Below, piece by piece: positions 53,491 through 61,755 of a stretch of 64,000 bases of DNA; position 1 is the first letter of the stretch, and each line of letters opens with the position of its first letter. Where the stretch lies: positions 1 to 64,000 of the forward strand of contig CAIVQH010000049.1 in assembly GCA_903907995.1 (NCBI GenBank), read 5' to 3'. The notes beneath the pieces were generated by a model. The model saw only the letters and a program-made list of their open reading frames with translations. It did not search any database and had not been told where the DNA came from. This DNA comes from an uncultured Verrucomicrobiota bacterium (GTDB lineage: Bacteria; Verrucomicrobiota; Verrucomicrobiia; Limisphaerales; UBA9464). The translations under genes were made by a program, and so were the position numbers.

Positions 53491-54024
53491 GTGGCCACGC
53501 TAAACAAACCCCGCTTGGCCACGAAAAAGGCAACGACCCTTCCGGAGCCCCCCCTGCCGCTCGATTCGCCGCAGCGACGACGCCTGCCGCCCTTGCTGCG
53601 CCGGGCCTGGTACGGGCTGAACCAGGCCTTTCGCCGCCGCATCGCGCACACGGGCGTGACGCCGGACCAGTTCACCGCCCTGCGGACGCTCATCGAGGGC
53701 GACCCCAGCGGACTGACCCAGCGCGATCTCACGCTCGCGATGTCGAGTGACCCCAACACCGTCGCCTCGCTGCTGGAACGCATGGAGGAGGCCGGCTGGG
53801 TCGAGCGCAAACCGCACGAGCGCGACCGCCGGGCCTACCGGATCCGTCTCCTGCCCGCCGGCAATGAGCGCTATGAGGTGGTGCGTGAGCTGGCCATCGC
53901 CTTGCAGACGGATGTGCTGGGCGTGCTGCCGGAGGGCGAGCGGGAACATTTCCTCGAACAGCTCGCCCTGGTCGCCGCGAACTGCCGCAAGGCCGCCGAG
54001 GAAGCGCCTCGTGGACGCGGCTAA
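53491..54024 (+). CDS. MarR-family transcriptional regulator
   Basis: About 177 residues. Winged-helix core: FTALRTLIEGDPSGLTQRDL, SSDPNTVASLLERMEEAGWV and ERKPHERDRRAYRIRLLPAG, the recognition helix and wing of MarR proteins. The start is uncertain: GTG at 53491 gives a reasonable length; TTG at 53515 is also possible. It is divergently transcribed from the PQQ-propeller gene, with a palindromic site between, so it likely represses itself and that operon (inference). A palindromic repeat begins at its stop codon. Confidence 0.85.
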   Translation: MATLNKPRLATKKATTLPEPPLPLDSPQRRRLPPLLRRAWYGLNQAFRRRIAHTGVTPDQFTALRTLIEGDPSGLTQRDLTLAMSSDPNTVASLLERMEEAGWVERKPHERDRRAYRIRLLPAGNERYEVVRELAIALQTDVLGVLPEGEREHFLEQLALVAANCRKAAEEAPRGRG

Positions 54025-54144
54025 GTAGGTCGGGCCGCTGGCCCGACACCGTACGGCGGGCTGCCAGCCCGCTGAAAGCTACCGCTCCGCACCCGACGGG
54101 CTGGCAGCCCGCCGTACCTGTCAGGCTGGCAGCCTGACCTACTT
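54023..54144. repeat. Nested palindromic repeat after the MarR gene
   Basis: Outer arms AAGTAGGTC / GACCTACTT (54023-54031, 54136-54144) and inner arms of 21 bp (54051-54071 and 54097-54117, starting GTACGGCGGGCTGCCAGCCC) are perfect inverted repeats. The whole 122 bp can fold into one long hairpin with side branches. It starts 1 nt into the MarR stop codon. Probably REP-like; it could also act as a terminator. Confidence 0.8.
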
Positions 54145-54207
54145 GAGCCGCTCTGGGACGCTTTTGTTTTGCGCTGGACCGGGGCTTTCGCAGCTAATCC
54201 CCCACCA

Positions 54208-55074
54208 ATGGAAGCACCGCCCGTCCTGTCTGCGGACTCCGCGCCGCCGGAACTGCCCGCCCCGACGCCCAAGCCCGTTTGGCGCTGGGCGGTAATGCTA
54301 CTGATACTGGCGTCCTATCCCCTCACGCTGGGCCTGCTGGCGGAAGTGCTGGGACGTTTTGGGATCAAGGAACCTTCGGGTCAGACGGCCATCCTGCCCG
54401 ATACCACGAGTGGGCTGCTGTGGGTCTGCGTGGAAAATGCCGGCATCTTCGCGTTGCTCTTTGCCCTTGCGTGGGTGTTTGGCCGGGCGTCGTTGGACGA
54501 CTTGTTTGCCCGCTGGCGGCGTCCTTGGCTGACGCTGGGTCTGGGGGCGGCGTGGTCGGTCGTCTTAAGGCTGGTCGTCGGCGGCTTGGTCGCCGGTGTA
54601 GTGGTGGTGGTGACGCTCTGGAAGAAGCTGTCCGGGGGCGGCGAGGTGGCGCTGGATCAGTTTCGGCCCAAGATCGAAAATCTGCTGTCGATCGACGCCC
54701 TGCACCATCCGCTTTACCTCCTGGTGGCGGTCACGCTGGTGAGCTTCGTGGTGGCCGGGCTGCGCGAAGAACTGTGGCGGGCCGGCATGCTGGCGGCCTT
54801 CCGGGGCCTCCTGCCGGCGCGCTGGCAGAACCGCTGGGGCCAGGCGGTGGCCATCCTGTTTGCGGCCATCATATTCGGTCTCGGCCACCTGCCACAGGGG
54901 GCGGCGGGAGTGCTGATGACGGGCCTGCTCGGCATCGGGCTCGGCTGGGTGATGACGCTGCATCGCTCGCTCTGGGTGGCGGTGCTGGCCCACGGTTTCT
55001 TTGACGCGACCTCCTTCGTGGGCATCTGGGCGCTCGACCGCTCCGGGCTGCTGAAGCAGATCATCCCCGGCTAG
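54208..55074 (+). CDS. CPBP-family intramembrane metalloprotease
   Basis: 288 residues, several membrane helices. The CPBP (Abi/Rce1-like) motifs are seen: GLREELWRAGMLAAF (EExxxR, Glu about 187), IIFGLGHLPQG (FxxxH) and LAHGFFDATSF (HxxxD). These residues coordinate metal in Rce1-type proteases. Members process prenylated proteins or bacteriocin-related peptides; the target here is unknown. The start at MEAPPVL gives a Pro-rich cytoplasmic leader before the first helix. Confidence 0.85.
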   Translation: MEAPPVLSADSAPPELPAPTPKPVWRWAVMLLILASYPLTLGLLAEVLGRFGIKEPSGQTAILPDTTSGLLWVCVENAGIFALLFALAWVFGRASLDDLFARWRRPWLTLGLGAAWSVVLRLVVGGLVAGVVVVVTLWKKLSGGGEVALDQFRPKIENLLSIDALHHPLYLLVAVTLVSFVVAGLREELWRAGMLAAFRGLLPARWQNRWGQAVAILFAAIIFGLGHLPQGAAGVLMTGLLGIGLGWVMTLHRSLWVAVLAHGFFDATSFVGIWALDRSGLLKQIIPG

Positions 55075-55105
55075 GACGGGGTGTTTGCGGTGGCGCCACT
55101 ACGCC

Positions 55106-55912
55106 TTACACGCTGAAGCGGTCGCCATCCTTGGCGATCGTGAAGGGGATTCCGCCCAGCAACGTCTTCAGCCGTTTCCGCGTTTTTGGCAGGTCTTCCC
55201 AGAGCTCACGGGCGAGGTGCATGAACACGATCTTTCCGATGGGCCGTCCGCGCAGCAACGCCGCCAAGGGCTCCAACTCGACGTGCGCCAGCTCGCAGAC
55301 GAGGAGGTCGAGTGGCTTGGAAAGCAACGGGACGAGATCGGTGGCGGCCCCCAGATCGGCAGTATGGGCCACGCGCACACCCGGGGCCTCCAGCAGAAAG
55401 CTGAACGCCTCGAACCCGATGTGCGGATAGCGCGGCTGCAAGGCCCGCCGAAGCGATTCGAGATGGGTGGTGGGGTAGGCCGTGACGTTGACCTTGCCCG
55501 CCCGGAATTTCCGGCCTGCGATCAGGGCGGTCCAGCGGATTGGGAATCCCAGCAGCGCCGGCGGCAGGATGGTTGCCTCCAGCCACGCCTTCAGTGGGGC
55601 GATGCCGGAGCCGGGCAGGTGGATGGGCAGGGACCGTCGCCGCTGGTTCAGCCAGAGGTCCTGCACGAACAGCGAAAAGCCGCCCACGTGATCGCTGTGC
55701 AGGTGCGACAGCAGCACCCCATCGAGTTCCTCATATTCCAGCCCACTGGCGAAAAAGCCCGCATTCACACCATCACCGCAATCGACCAGCAAACGGGTGT
55801 CGCCGAAATGGTACAGGTAGGCGGAATGCCGCCGGTCCATCGAAGGCCAGCCGTCGCCCACACCCCAGCAGTGCAGCGTGGCCCGGTTGCCGTCGGCATT
55901 GGTGGAGGTCAT
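55106..55912 (-). CDS. RNase Z-like metallo-beta-lactamase fold protein
   Basis: 268 residues. Metal motif LLSHLHSDHVGGF (about residues 67-79), VDCGDGVNAGFF before it, VAHTADLGAATDL and IVFMHLARELWEDL further on fit the RNase Z/ElaC-like group. It lacks the flexible arm of true RNase Z, so it may process another phosphodiester. The gene converges with the CPBP gene and is divergent from the S1/P1 gene. Confidence 0.78.
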   Translation of the reverse strand: MTSTNADGNRATLHCWGVGDGWPSMDRRHSAYLYHFGDTRLLVDCGDGVNAGFFASGLEYEELDGVLLSHLHSDHVGGFSLFVQDLWLNQRRRSLPIHLPGSGIAPLKAWLEATILPPALLGFPIRWTALIAGRKFRAGKVNVTAYPTTHLESLRRALQPRYPHIGFEAFSFLLEAPGVRVAHTADLGAATDLVPLLSKPLDLLVCELAHVELEPLAALLRGRPIGKIVFMHLARELWEDLPKTRKRLKTLLGGIPFTIAKDGDRFSV

Positions 55913-56106
55913 GCGGGTTGGTGAGGGGCTGGCTGAATGACGTCAGAAAACCGTAATCTGTAAAAAAGGGCGATACAACCGCCAACCTCCGCTGCGTGAG
56001 GTCTGATGAGCTGACCACCCAAAAACGCCGCCTTCCGCCCTGCAAAAACAGGGAGACACCCGTTCTCCTGCTTGCCAGCGCCGGGGCGGTCGGGTGCTCT
56101 TGGGCC

Positions 56107-57138
56107 ATGCGAACGACCACGCTGCTGTTCCTGCTGCTCACCGCCTTCCGGGCGGGTGCCTGGGACTATGAACTCCACCGCCTGGTCAACGAGCTGGCCC
56201 TCGCGTCGCTGCCCGCCAATTTTCCCGCCTTTGTCCGCGAGCCGGCGGCCCACGAGCGCATCGCGTTCCTGGCCGGCGAGCCTGACCGCTGGCGCAACAC
56301 GGCCGACGCGACGCTGCGGCACGTCAACGCCCCTGAGCATTTCCTGGACCTCGAGGATCTGGAGCCCTACGGCCTGACGCCGGCGACTGTCAGCGTGTTT
56401 CGCCACGAATTCGTCGCCCAGCTCGCGGTCGTCCGGGCCAGGGATCCGTCGAAGTTTCCCGGGGCCGATCCCGCGAAGGATGCCGACCACAACCGCTGGC
56501 TGCCCGGCCTGCTCCCGTGGCGGATCACCGAGGATTACGCGAAGCTCAAATCGGTCTTCAGCTATCTCAAGACCTATGAGCAGTACGGCGGCACGGCGGA
56601 CGAGATCGCCAACGCCCGCGCCGACGCCGTGTATGTCATGGGGGTGATGGGCCACTTCGTGGGCGACGCCGCCCAGCCGCTCCACACCACGCGCAACTAC
56701 AACGGCTGGGTGATGGCGAATCCCCACGGCTACACGACCAACCGCACCTTCCACGGCTGGATCGACGGGGGCTACATCGGCAAGGTCGGGCTGGAGCGGG
56801 CTCCCATATTCGCCCGCGTGCGGCCGGCCAAGCCGGTGTGGGAGCGGCTTACCGGCGGACCGCACGACAACGTCTTCCCCGTGACGATGGCCTTCCTGAA
56901 CGAGCAGTTCGGCGAGATGGAAAAGACCTACCGGCTGGAGAAGGAGGGCCGCCTTTCCGGCGACGGCGAACGCGGTCTCGAGGGTCGCACTTTCATCGCG
57001 CAGCAACTGCTCCGGGGCGGCCAGATGCTGGGCGACCTGTGGTTCACCGCCTGGGAAAGCGCTCCGATCGACAACTACCTCCGCTCGCAGCTCGCCCAGC
57101 GCAGCGATGAGCCGGTGCCGGCGAAGAAGTCGCCTTGA
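56107..57138 (+). CDS. S1/P1-type zinc nuclease (secreted)
   Basis: 343 residues. A signal peptide (MRTTTLLFLLLTAFRAGA) is followed directly by W-D-Y-E-L-H-R, the N-terminal Trp and His that bind zinc in S1/P1 and phospholipase C enzymes. The core motif MGHFVGDAAQPLHTTRNYNG gives further His/Asp ligands, and HDNVF and a late TAWESAPIDNYL belong to the same fold. It is likely exported to degrade single-stranded nucleic acid or phosphoesters outside the cell. Confidence 0.8.
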   Translation: MRTTTLLFLLLTAFRAGAWDYELHRLVNELALASLPANFPAFVREPAAHERIAFLAGEPDRWRNTADATLRHVNAPEHFLDLEDLEPYGLTPATVSVFRHEFVAQLAVVRARDPSKFPGADPAKDADHNRWLPGLLPWRITEDYAKLKSVFSYLKTYEQYGGTADEIANARADAVYVMGVMGHFVGDAAQPLHTTRNYNGWVMANPHGYTTNRTFHGWIDGGYIGKVGLERAPIFARVRPAKPVWERLTGGPHDNVFPVTMAFLNEQFGEMEKTYRLEKEGRLSGDGERGLEGRTFIAQQLLRGGQMLGDLWFTAWESAPIDNYLRSQLAQRSDEPVPAKKSP

Positions 57139-57177
57139 TGGGGGGCTTCCATTTGAGGAGCCGGTTCAATTATTCAT

Positions 57178-57414
57178 ATGAATATAAAAGAAATCTACAT
57201 ACCTCTCCTTAATGAAGGGACAGCCACATCCTGGCTGACATACGGAAAGCAGATTACAGACGAAATCTTTGAGGTTTTACCAAGCGAAGACTACGATCCA
57301 GAAGATGAGATTTGGAAGTTTCTGCCTGGAACTTTTGTCAAATGCCGTACGGATACATGGCAAAACCAACCTGTTCTAATTGCATGCTGCCAAGTCGAGA
57401 ACGCCGAGAAATAG
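57178..57414 (+). CDS. Small hypothetical protein of atypical composition
   Basis: 78 residues, function unrecognised. The start MNIKEIYIPLLNEGTATSW and FEVLPSEDYDPEDEIWKFLP, FVKCRTD resemble small proteins often found as single genes in varied bacteria. Codon use is clearly more AT-rich than the genes around it (many AAT, ATA, AAA and TTT codons), a sign of recent acquisition. It lies alone between the S1/P1 gene and the HEAT-like gene. Confidence 0.6.
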   Translation: MNIKEIYIPLLNEGTATSWLTYGKQITDEIFEVLPSEDYDPEDEIWKFLPGTFVKCRTDTWQNQPVLIACCQVENAEK

Positions 57415-57525
57415 TCTTCGCCGTTTACGGTATGGATCACCGTTGGCCGTCAGATTGAGGCGCCTCGATTGACGTGTGAATGAAATGCATTTCCAAAGAG
57501 AGCGGCGGCCAATAAAGCTGTCGCC

Positions 57526-58851
57526 ATGAAGCCGGCCGACAAGCGACGAGGGGGATGGCTCGCTCTGGGTTTGGTTGGCCTGGTGCTGGCTGGTTGGTGG
57601 TTTGGCACCCCGCGCTACGAGGGCCATTCGCTGGCCTATTGGTTCAACGAGTTTCACCGGACGTCCCAAGGCCAGCGCCAGCCCCGTGCCCGACATGTGC
57701 AGCGGGCCATTCAGGCCTTCGGCACCAATGCGGTGCCCTATTTGCTCGAACTGTCGTTCAACGAGGATTACCGGCCTTGGGACGTCCGGCTGTGGAGCCA
57801 ACTCACGGCCCGGATACATGGGCTGAACCGGGCGGGACCGGAAGCGTTCAGGGAGTATTTGAACGCCCGGGAACGCGCCCAGTTCGATCCGGCCGACGAT
57901 GCGTCGATGTGGTTCTGGTATCTCCGCCCTCCGACAGCGTTGGTCCTTCCCTCCCTTACGAATCGGTTGCAGGACCCGCGCCTGCCGATCCGTGCGCGGG
58001 CCATCATGCTGCTGGGCTGTCTCGATGCCACGGCGCTGCCGCATCTGCGGCCCTTTTTTACCAATCAGGATGCCAATGTACGCTCGTTTGCCTTCGCCGC
58101 CCTGGCCCGGCTGGACACGAACGCGGCCGGAGCGGTGCCCGATCTGATCGTGGCGCTGGATGATCCGGTTTTGAGTCACTTCGTGCCCGCCCAGATTTTG
58201 CATCGGATCGGCGGGCCCGCCCGTCCCGCCCTGCCACGCTTACGCCAAGTGTGGCAGTCCGAAACCAATTTTGACGCGCTGGCGGCCAGCATCCAGATCG
58301 GCGACGAAGACTGGGGCAAGGACGCGTTGCGTCAGAGCCTGCAACCGCAGGCCGACCCGGGGTTACGGCTCTGGGCGCTCCGGTATCTCAGTGGCCAACA
58401 CTTTTTGGGGATCCCCTATCAGTTGCCCCCGATCACGGACGGAAAATTCCTGCTGCCGGAACTGTCCCAGGCGCTACAGGACAGCGACGCCGAGGTGCGT
58501 TCCCCGGCGCTGGCCGCCCTCTGGCGCCTCCATCTGGATACAACCGGACTGAAGCCCTGGCTGGAGGACAAGCTCCGACAGCCCTGGCCCACCGCAATCA
58601 ATACGACCGCCGAGTGGAGCGAATGTATGATGGCCAGCGGTCTCTTGCTACAGCTGGATCCAGCCCACCCGGCTGCGCTCCGCTTTCTCGCCGCCCGGCT
58701 GGACGATTTTCAGGCGCGGGAGGCGGTGGACTTGCTCGCGCGGATGGATCCGCCCAGTCCGCCGGCTCTGGAGATTCTTCAGCGGGCCTCCTTGCATAAG
58801 GATCGGGCAGTTCGCGAGCAGGCGATTGAGGCGATAGGTGAATTTCGCTGA
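57526..58851 (+). CDS. HEAT-repeat-like membrane-anchored protein
   Basis: 441 residues. One N-terminal membrane helix (GWLALGLVGLVLAGWWFG) is followed by YEGHSLAYWFNEF and a series of helix pairs like HEAT/armadillo repeats (RARAIMLLGCLDATALPHLR, VRSFAFAALARLDTNAAGAV, VRSPALAALWRLHLDTTGLK). Such proteins usually act as scaffolds. The partner is unknown. Genes with the YxGxxLxxW start are frequent in this phylum. Confidence 0.75.
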   Translation: MKPADKRRGGWLALGLVGLVLAGWWFGTPRYEGHSLAYWFNEFHRTSQGQRQPRARHVQRAIQAFGTNAVPYLLELSFNEDYRPWDVRLWSQLTARIHGLNRAGPEAFREYLNARERAQFDPADDASMWFWYLRPPTALVLPSLTNRLQDPRLPIRARAIMLLGCLDATALPHLRPFFTNQDANVRSFAFAALARLDTNAAGAVPDLIVALDDPVLSHFVPAQILHRIGGPARPALPRLRQVWQSETNFDALAASIQIGDEDWGKDALRQSLQPQADPGLRLWALRYLSGQHFLGIPYQLPPITDGKFLLPELSQALQDSDAEVRSPALAALWRLHLDTTGLKPWLEDKLRQPWPTAINTTAEWSECMMASGLLLQLDPAHPAALRFLAARLDDFQAREAVDLLARMDPPSPPALEILQRASLHKDRAVREQAIEAIGEFR

Positions 58852-59000
58852 CCCTGCCGGCATGGTTCTGGCTAGGTAACAGCTGTGATCGTGGCCCGCA
58901 AAAATCACTTTTCCGGAACTTCCGCTTGCTCCGCGCGAAAGGTTTGGCTTTTTAACGCGATGCACTGTGGCGCGCCCGGTCCAACCAACGCGCCCAGAAC

Positions 59001-59336
59001 ATGATTACGACAGTCAACGACATGCATTCGCTCCGCCCGGAAAGCTCGCCCCTGCGCCGCCTGCAGGCCAAGGCCACCCTCAAGCCCATCAACTTCTTCT
59101 GCGTCGCCCCGCAGGCGAAGGAGGCCTTCCTGGTCGGTGATTTCAATGACTGGGACCCGACCAGCCACCCGATGAAGAAGAGCTTCGACGGTTCGTGGCA
59201 GCTCACGGTCACGCTCGGTCACGGCGGGCACCACTACCAGTTCCTGGTGGATGGCAAGCTGATGAACGATCCGCGCGCCCAGGGCCTCGCCCGCAACGAA
59301 AAGGGCGAGAAGGTGTCGATGCTCTTCGTGAGCTGA
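59001..59336 (+). CDS. Free-standing glycogen-binding (CBM48/AMPK-beta-like) domain protein
   Basis: 111 residues, essentially one domain: INFFCVAPQAKEAFLVGDFN, DWDPTSHPMKKSFDGSW and HHYQFLVDGKLMNDP, the CBM48/AMPK-beta glycogen-binding pattern including the Trp positions. A stand-alone protein of this kind could bind glycogen or act with a kinase or amylase elsewhere. A short hairpin-rich gap follows. Confidence 0.85.
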   Translation: MITTVNDMHSLRPESSPLRRLQAKATLKPINFFCVAPQAKEAFLVGDFNDWDPTSHPMKKSFDGSWQLTVTLGHGGHHYQFLVDGKLMNDPRAQGLARNEKGEKVSMLFVS

Positions 59337-59532
59337 ACGGGACGAGTGCAGGAGAACGGAGCGCGGACCGTCTGGTCCGCCAGTCGGACCTGTGGCTTCC
59401 GGCAAGGCCGGAAGCGTCACCCCGACGTTTCGTGGTTGAGTGAGTCCCTCAGCCGAAATGGATGTCGAGTCGTGTATGCAGTGTTCACGCGGACGTGACC
59501 GTCCGCGCTCCGGTCAACTGCCCGACTCCGGC
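59337..59532. repeat. Intergenic inverted repeat between CBM48 and tadA genes
   Basis: Two blocks, GGAGCGCGGACCGTCTGGTC and onward (59358-59380) and GCGGACGTGACCGTCCGCGC and onward (59489-59511), are inverted copies, each also containing an inner palindrome. It lies between convergent genes. Probably a REP-like repeat that could serve as terminator for both. Confidence 0.65.
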
Positions 59533-60042
59533 TCAGTTATCCGCCGGGTTGGCTTCCGCGCCGCCTTCGGCTTTCCGTTCGGCGCGGCGTTCCGCAAAGA
59601 ACGCCTTCAACACCCCTGCGCATTCCTCGCCCCGCACGCCGGACGTGATGTCGCAGCGGTGGTTCAGGGTCGGAAACTGCAGCAGGTTCAGCGCGCCTCC
59701 CGCCGCGCCGCCCTTGGCATCCGGCGCCCCGAACACCACGCGGGCTAGCCGGCAATGGACGACGGCCCCGGCGCACATCGGGCAGGGCTCCTTGGTCACG
59801 TAGAGGGTGCAGTCCGTGAGCCGCCAGTCGCCCACGGCATCCTCGGCCATCGTGAGCGCGAGCATCTCGGCGTGGGCGGTGGCGTCCTTCAGCAGTTCCA
59901 CCTGGTTCCACGCGCGCGCGATGATCTTCCCCTCGCGCACGATGACCGCGCCAACGGGCACCTCGCCCGCCTCATAGGCACGCAGGGCCTGCCGGAGCGC
60001 CTCGCCCATGAAAACTTCGTCCGCCTCAAGCTCGGTCATCAT
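59533..60042 (-). CDS. tadA: tRNA adenosine(34) deaminase TadA
   Basis: Zinc deaminase that makes inosine at the wobble position of tRNA-Arg(ACG). 169 residues: catalytic HAE (His57, Glu59) in DATAHAEMLAL, and zinc ligands Cys87 and Cys90 in KEPCPMCAGAV, all as in the family. FGAPDAKGGAAGGALNLL is the usual following segment. The start is the first ATG (ATGATG). The NUDIX gene ends 3 nt upstream, so they are co-transcribed. Confidence 0.95.
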   Translation of the reverse strand: MMTELEADEVFMGEALRQALRAYEAGEVPVGAVIVREGKIIARAWNQVELLKDATAHAEMLALTMAEDAVGDWRLTDCTLYVTKEPCPMCAGAVVHCRLARVVFGAPDAKGGAAGGALNLLQFPTLNHRCDITSGVRGEECAGVLKAFFAERRAERKAEGGAEANPADN

Positions 60043-60045
60043 GGC

Positions 60046-60555
60046 TCAGGAAAGGTTGCCCGGCCGGGATTCTTCCACGGTCCAGATATTGGTGCCGCCC
60101 GCATGGCAGTGGCAGTGGGCCGAAAAGAATCCGCGCCGGTGCTGCCAGAAGAGCGGCCAGATCTGTTCGCGATCGGTGGCGGGCAGTGCCAGATCCTCCA
60201 GTGCGGCGCGGCTGAAAAAGCCGAACTGACCCTCGCGATGTGGCGGCGGCAATTCCACCAGCGGCAGCTTAACCTCGAACAGGAACATCAGCCAGTGGGC
60301 GGTGCCGAGAAAGCCGTGCTCGCTCACGATGCCTGTCAGGTGCAGGTCGGATGGTCCCAGACGCAGGCCAAACTCCTCGAAGGCCTCCCGGCCGGCGCAG
60401 GCGTAGGGCGATTCGCCCAGTTCGGCCTTCAGCTTGCCGCCCGGCGGCGACCACAGGCCGAGATTCGGTTCCTGGGCGCGCTGCAATAGCAGCACATCGT
60501 CCGCTTCGTTGAACACGTAGAGAAGCGTCGCGATCTTGTGCGGCAGCGTGAGCAT
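60046..60555 (-). CDS. NUDIX hydrolase
   Basis: 169 residues. The Nudix box GGKLKAELGESPYACAGRE followed by AFEEFGL has the REAFEEFGL catalytic helix but a loop about two residues longer than the canonical GX5EX7REUXEEXGU. N-terminal ATLLYVFNEADDVLLLQRA gives the usual beta strands. The family cleaves nucleoside diphosphates linked to other groups, often 8-oxo-dGTP or similar. The start is set at MLTLPHKIATLL; a longer frame would run up toward the hexamer-phased repeat. It precedes tadA in one operon. Confidence 0.88.
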   Translation of the reverse strand: MLTLPHKIATLLYVFNEADDVLLLQRAQEPNLGLWSPPGGKLKAELGESPYACAGREAFEEFGLRLGPSDLHLTGIVSEHGFLGTAHWLMFLFEVKLPLVELPPPHREGQFGFFSRAALEDLALPATDREQIWPLFWQHRRGFFSAHCHCHAGGTNIWTVEESRPGNLS

Positions 60556-60613
60556 GGCCCACAGGAGCAGGTTTTGTGTTCTCGGACAAGCCGCTGCATC
60601 CCGCAATCCATCC

Positions 60614-60686
60614 TAATCGTAATCTTCCTCGTCTTCTTAATCCTCTCGCTCTCCGCGATTAGGATTACGAGCAAGATTGGGATTAG
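60614..60686. repeat. Hexamer-phased inverted repeat element, copy C
   Basis: Left arm 60614-60643 reads TAATCG TAATCT TCCTCG and TCTTCT TAATCC. Right arm 60657-60686 reads GATTAG GATTAC GAGCAA and GATTGG GATTAG. Two units in each arm have decayed but the 6-nt register is intact, and the spacer is 13 nt. It lies between the end of the RluE-like gene and the start of the NUDIX gene. Confidence 0.78.
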
Positions 60687-60697
60687 GACTCTGTCCG

Positions 60698-61261
60698 TCA
60701 CGCCAGCACCATCCGACGCTCAGCGGGTGTCAGTTCCCGCCAGGCTCCCGCGTCCAGGTCTCCGAGGGAAAATTCCCCGATCTGCACCCGGATGAGCCGC
60801 AGCGTGGGATGTCCCACCGCCGCCGTCATCCGGCGCACCTGGCGGTTCTTGCCCTCGTGCAGTTCCAGCGCGAGCCAGCAGTCGGGCACATTCTTGCGGT
60901 ACCGGATCGGCGGATCGCGCGGCGGGACGGACGGTTGTGGGTCCGGCAGCCAGGCACGGCACGGGCGGGTGCGGTAATCCTGGATGACCACGCCACGTTG
61001 GAGCTGCGCGAGCGCTTCGGTGGAGGGGATTCGTTCCACCTGGGCCCAGTAGGTGCGGGGATGGCCGCGTTCGGGGTCCAGCAGGCGGGTGTTCAGACCC
61101 GGTTCGTCGCTCAGGAGCAGCAGCCCTTCAGAATCCGCGTCCAGCCGGCCCAGCGGATACACCCGGGGCGGCAGGGCGAACTCGGCGAGTGGACGGTTCG
61201 GCGAGCCGTCGGGGGTGAACTGCGACAGCACGCCGTAGGGCTTGTGGAAGGCCAGCAGCAC
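60698..61261 (-). CDS. RluE-like 23S rRNA pseudouridine synthase
   Basis: 187 residues of the RsuA/RluE group, without an S4 domain. Catalytic Asp41 lies in YPLGRLDADSEGLLLLSDE. The start LLAFHKPYGVLSQFTPDG matches the FNKPYDVLPQFT of RluE. KNRQVRRMTAAVGHPTLRLI is the conserved C-terminal motif. Start: GTG at 61261; a longer frame from the ATG at 61348 would lie within the octamer-phased inverted repeat and is less likely. RluE modifies U2457 of E. coli 23S rRNA; the target here is presumed similar. Confidence 0.85.
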   Translation of the reverse strand: MLLAFHKPYGVLSQFTPDGSPNRPLAEFALPPRVYPLGRLDADSEGLLLLSDEPGLNTRLLDPERGHPRTYWAQVERIPSTEALAQLQRGVVIQDYRTRPCRAWLPDPQPSVPPRDPPIRYRKNVPDCWLALELHEGKNRQVRRMTAAVGHPTLRLIRVQIGEFSLGDLDAGAWRELTPAERRMVLA

Positions 61262-61268
61262 GGCCAGA

Positions 61269-61350
61269 TGATGAACAACAAAGCAACGAAGGAACCAAGA
61301 TTTCCCCTGCGGAATCTGCCTTCGTTTCCTCGTTTCTTGGTTGTTCATCA
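61269..61350. repeat. Octamer-phased inverted repeat element, copy B
   Basis: Left arm 61269-61300 reads TGATGAAC AACAAAGC and then AACGAAGG AACCAAGA. Right arm 61319-61350 read on the minus strand gives TGATGAAC AACCAAGA and then AACGAGGA AACGAAGG. Spacer 18 nt. The outermost octamer is perfectly conserved. The element ends 8 nt before the GTG start of the RluE-like gene. Confidence 0.78.
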
Positions 61351-61421
61351 ATCCCCTCAGCTGTCCGGGGCCGGATTCAAATTGGCACCGGCCGAAATTC
61401 CCGGCACGCTCACGGCACAAC

Positions 61422-61721
61422 GTGAGCGCCACCGCCCCCGGAAAATCCACCAGTGCCCACTTTCGCGACGTGACCGTGCTGAACAAGCAGGGCATTCACG
61501 CGCGCCCGTCTTCGCAGTTCGTCAAGCTCGCCAGCCGCTTCACCTGTGAGATTTTCGTCGAAAAGGACGGGGAAACCATCAACGGCAAAAGCATCATGGG
61601 GTTGCTCATGCTGGCGGCCGGTCCCGGCAGCAAGCTGCGCATTGTCTGCGAGGGTGAGGGGGCTGAGCAGGCGCTCCTCGAGCTCGTGGCACTCGTGAAC
61701 AACAAGTTCGGCGAAGAATAG
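61422..61721 (+). CDS. HPr-family phosphocarrier protein
   Basis: 99 residues. Phosphorylatable His26 lies in NKQGIHARPSSQFVKLA, and the regulatory Ser57 site in INGKSIMGLLMLAAGPGSKL, both as in HPr. It is slightly longer at the N-terminus than classic HPr (about 88). It may serve the PTS or, in a bacterium with few PTS parts, a regulatory kinase (HprK-like). Start: GTG at 61422, because the ATG at 61341 gives an unlikely N-terminus and sits in the octamer repeat. It precedes gatC and gatA. Confidence 0.9.
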   Translation: MSATAPGKSTSAHFRDVTVLNKQGIHARPSSQFVKLASRFTCEIFVEKDGETINGKSIMGLLMLAAGPGSKLRIVCEGEGAEQALLELVALVNNKFGEE

Positions 61722-61755
61722 CCGGGCGTTACGCGCCGCCCTTTTTCCCATTCCC

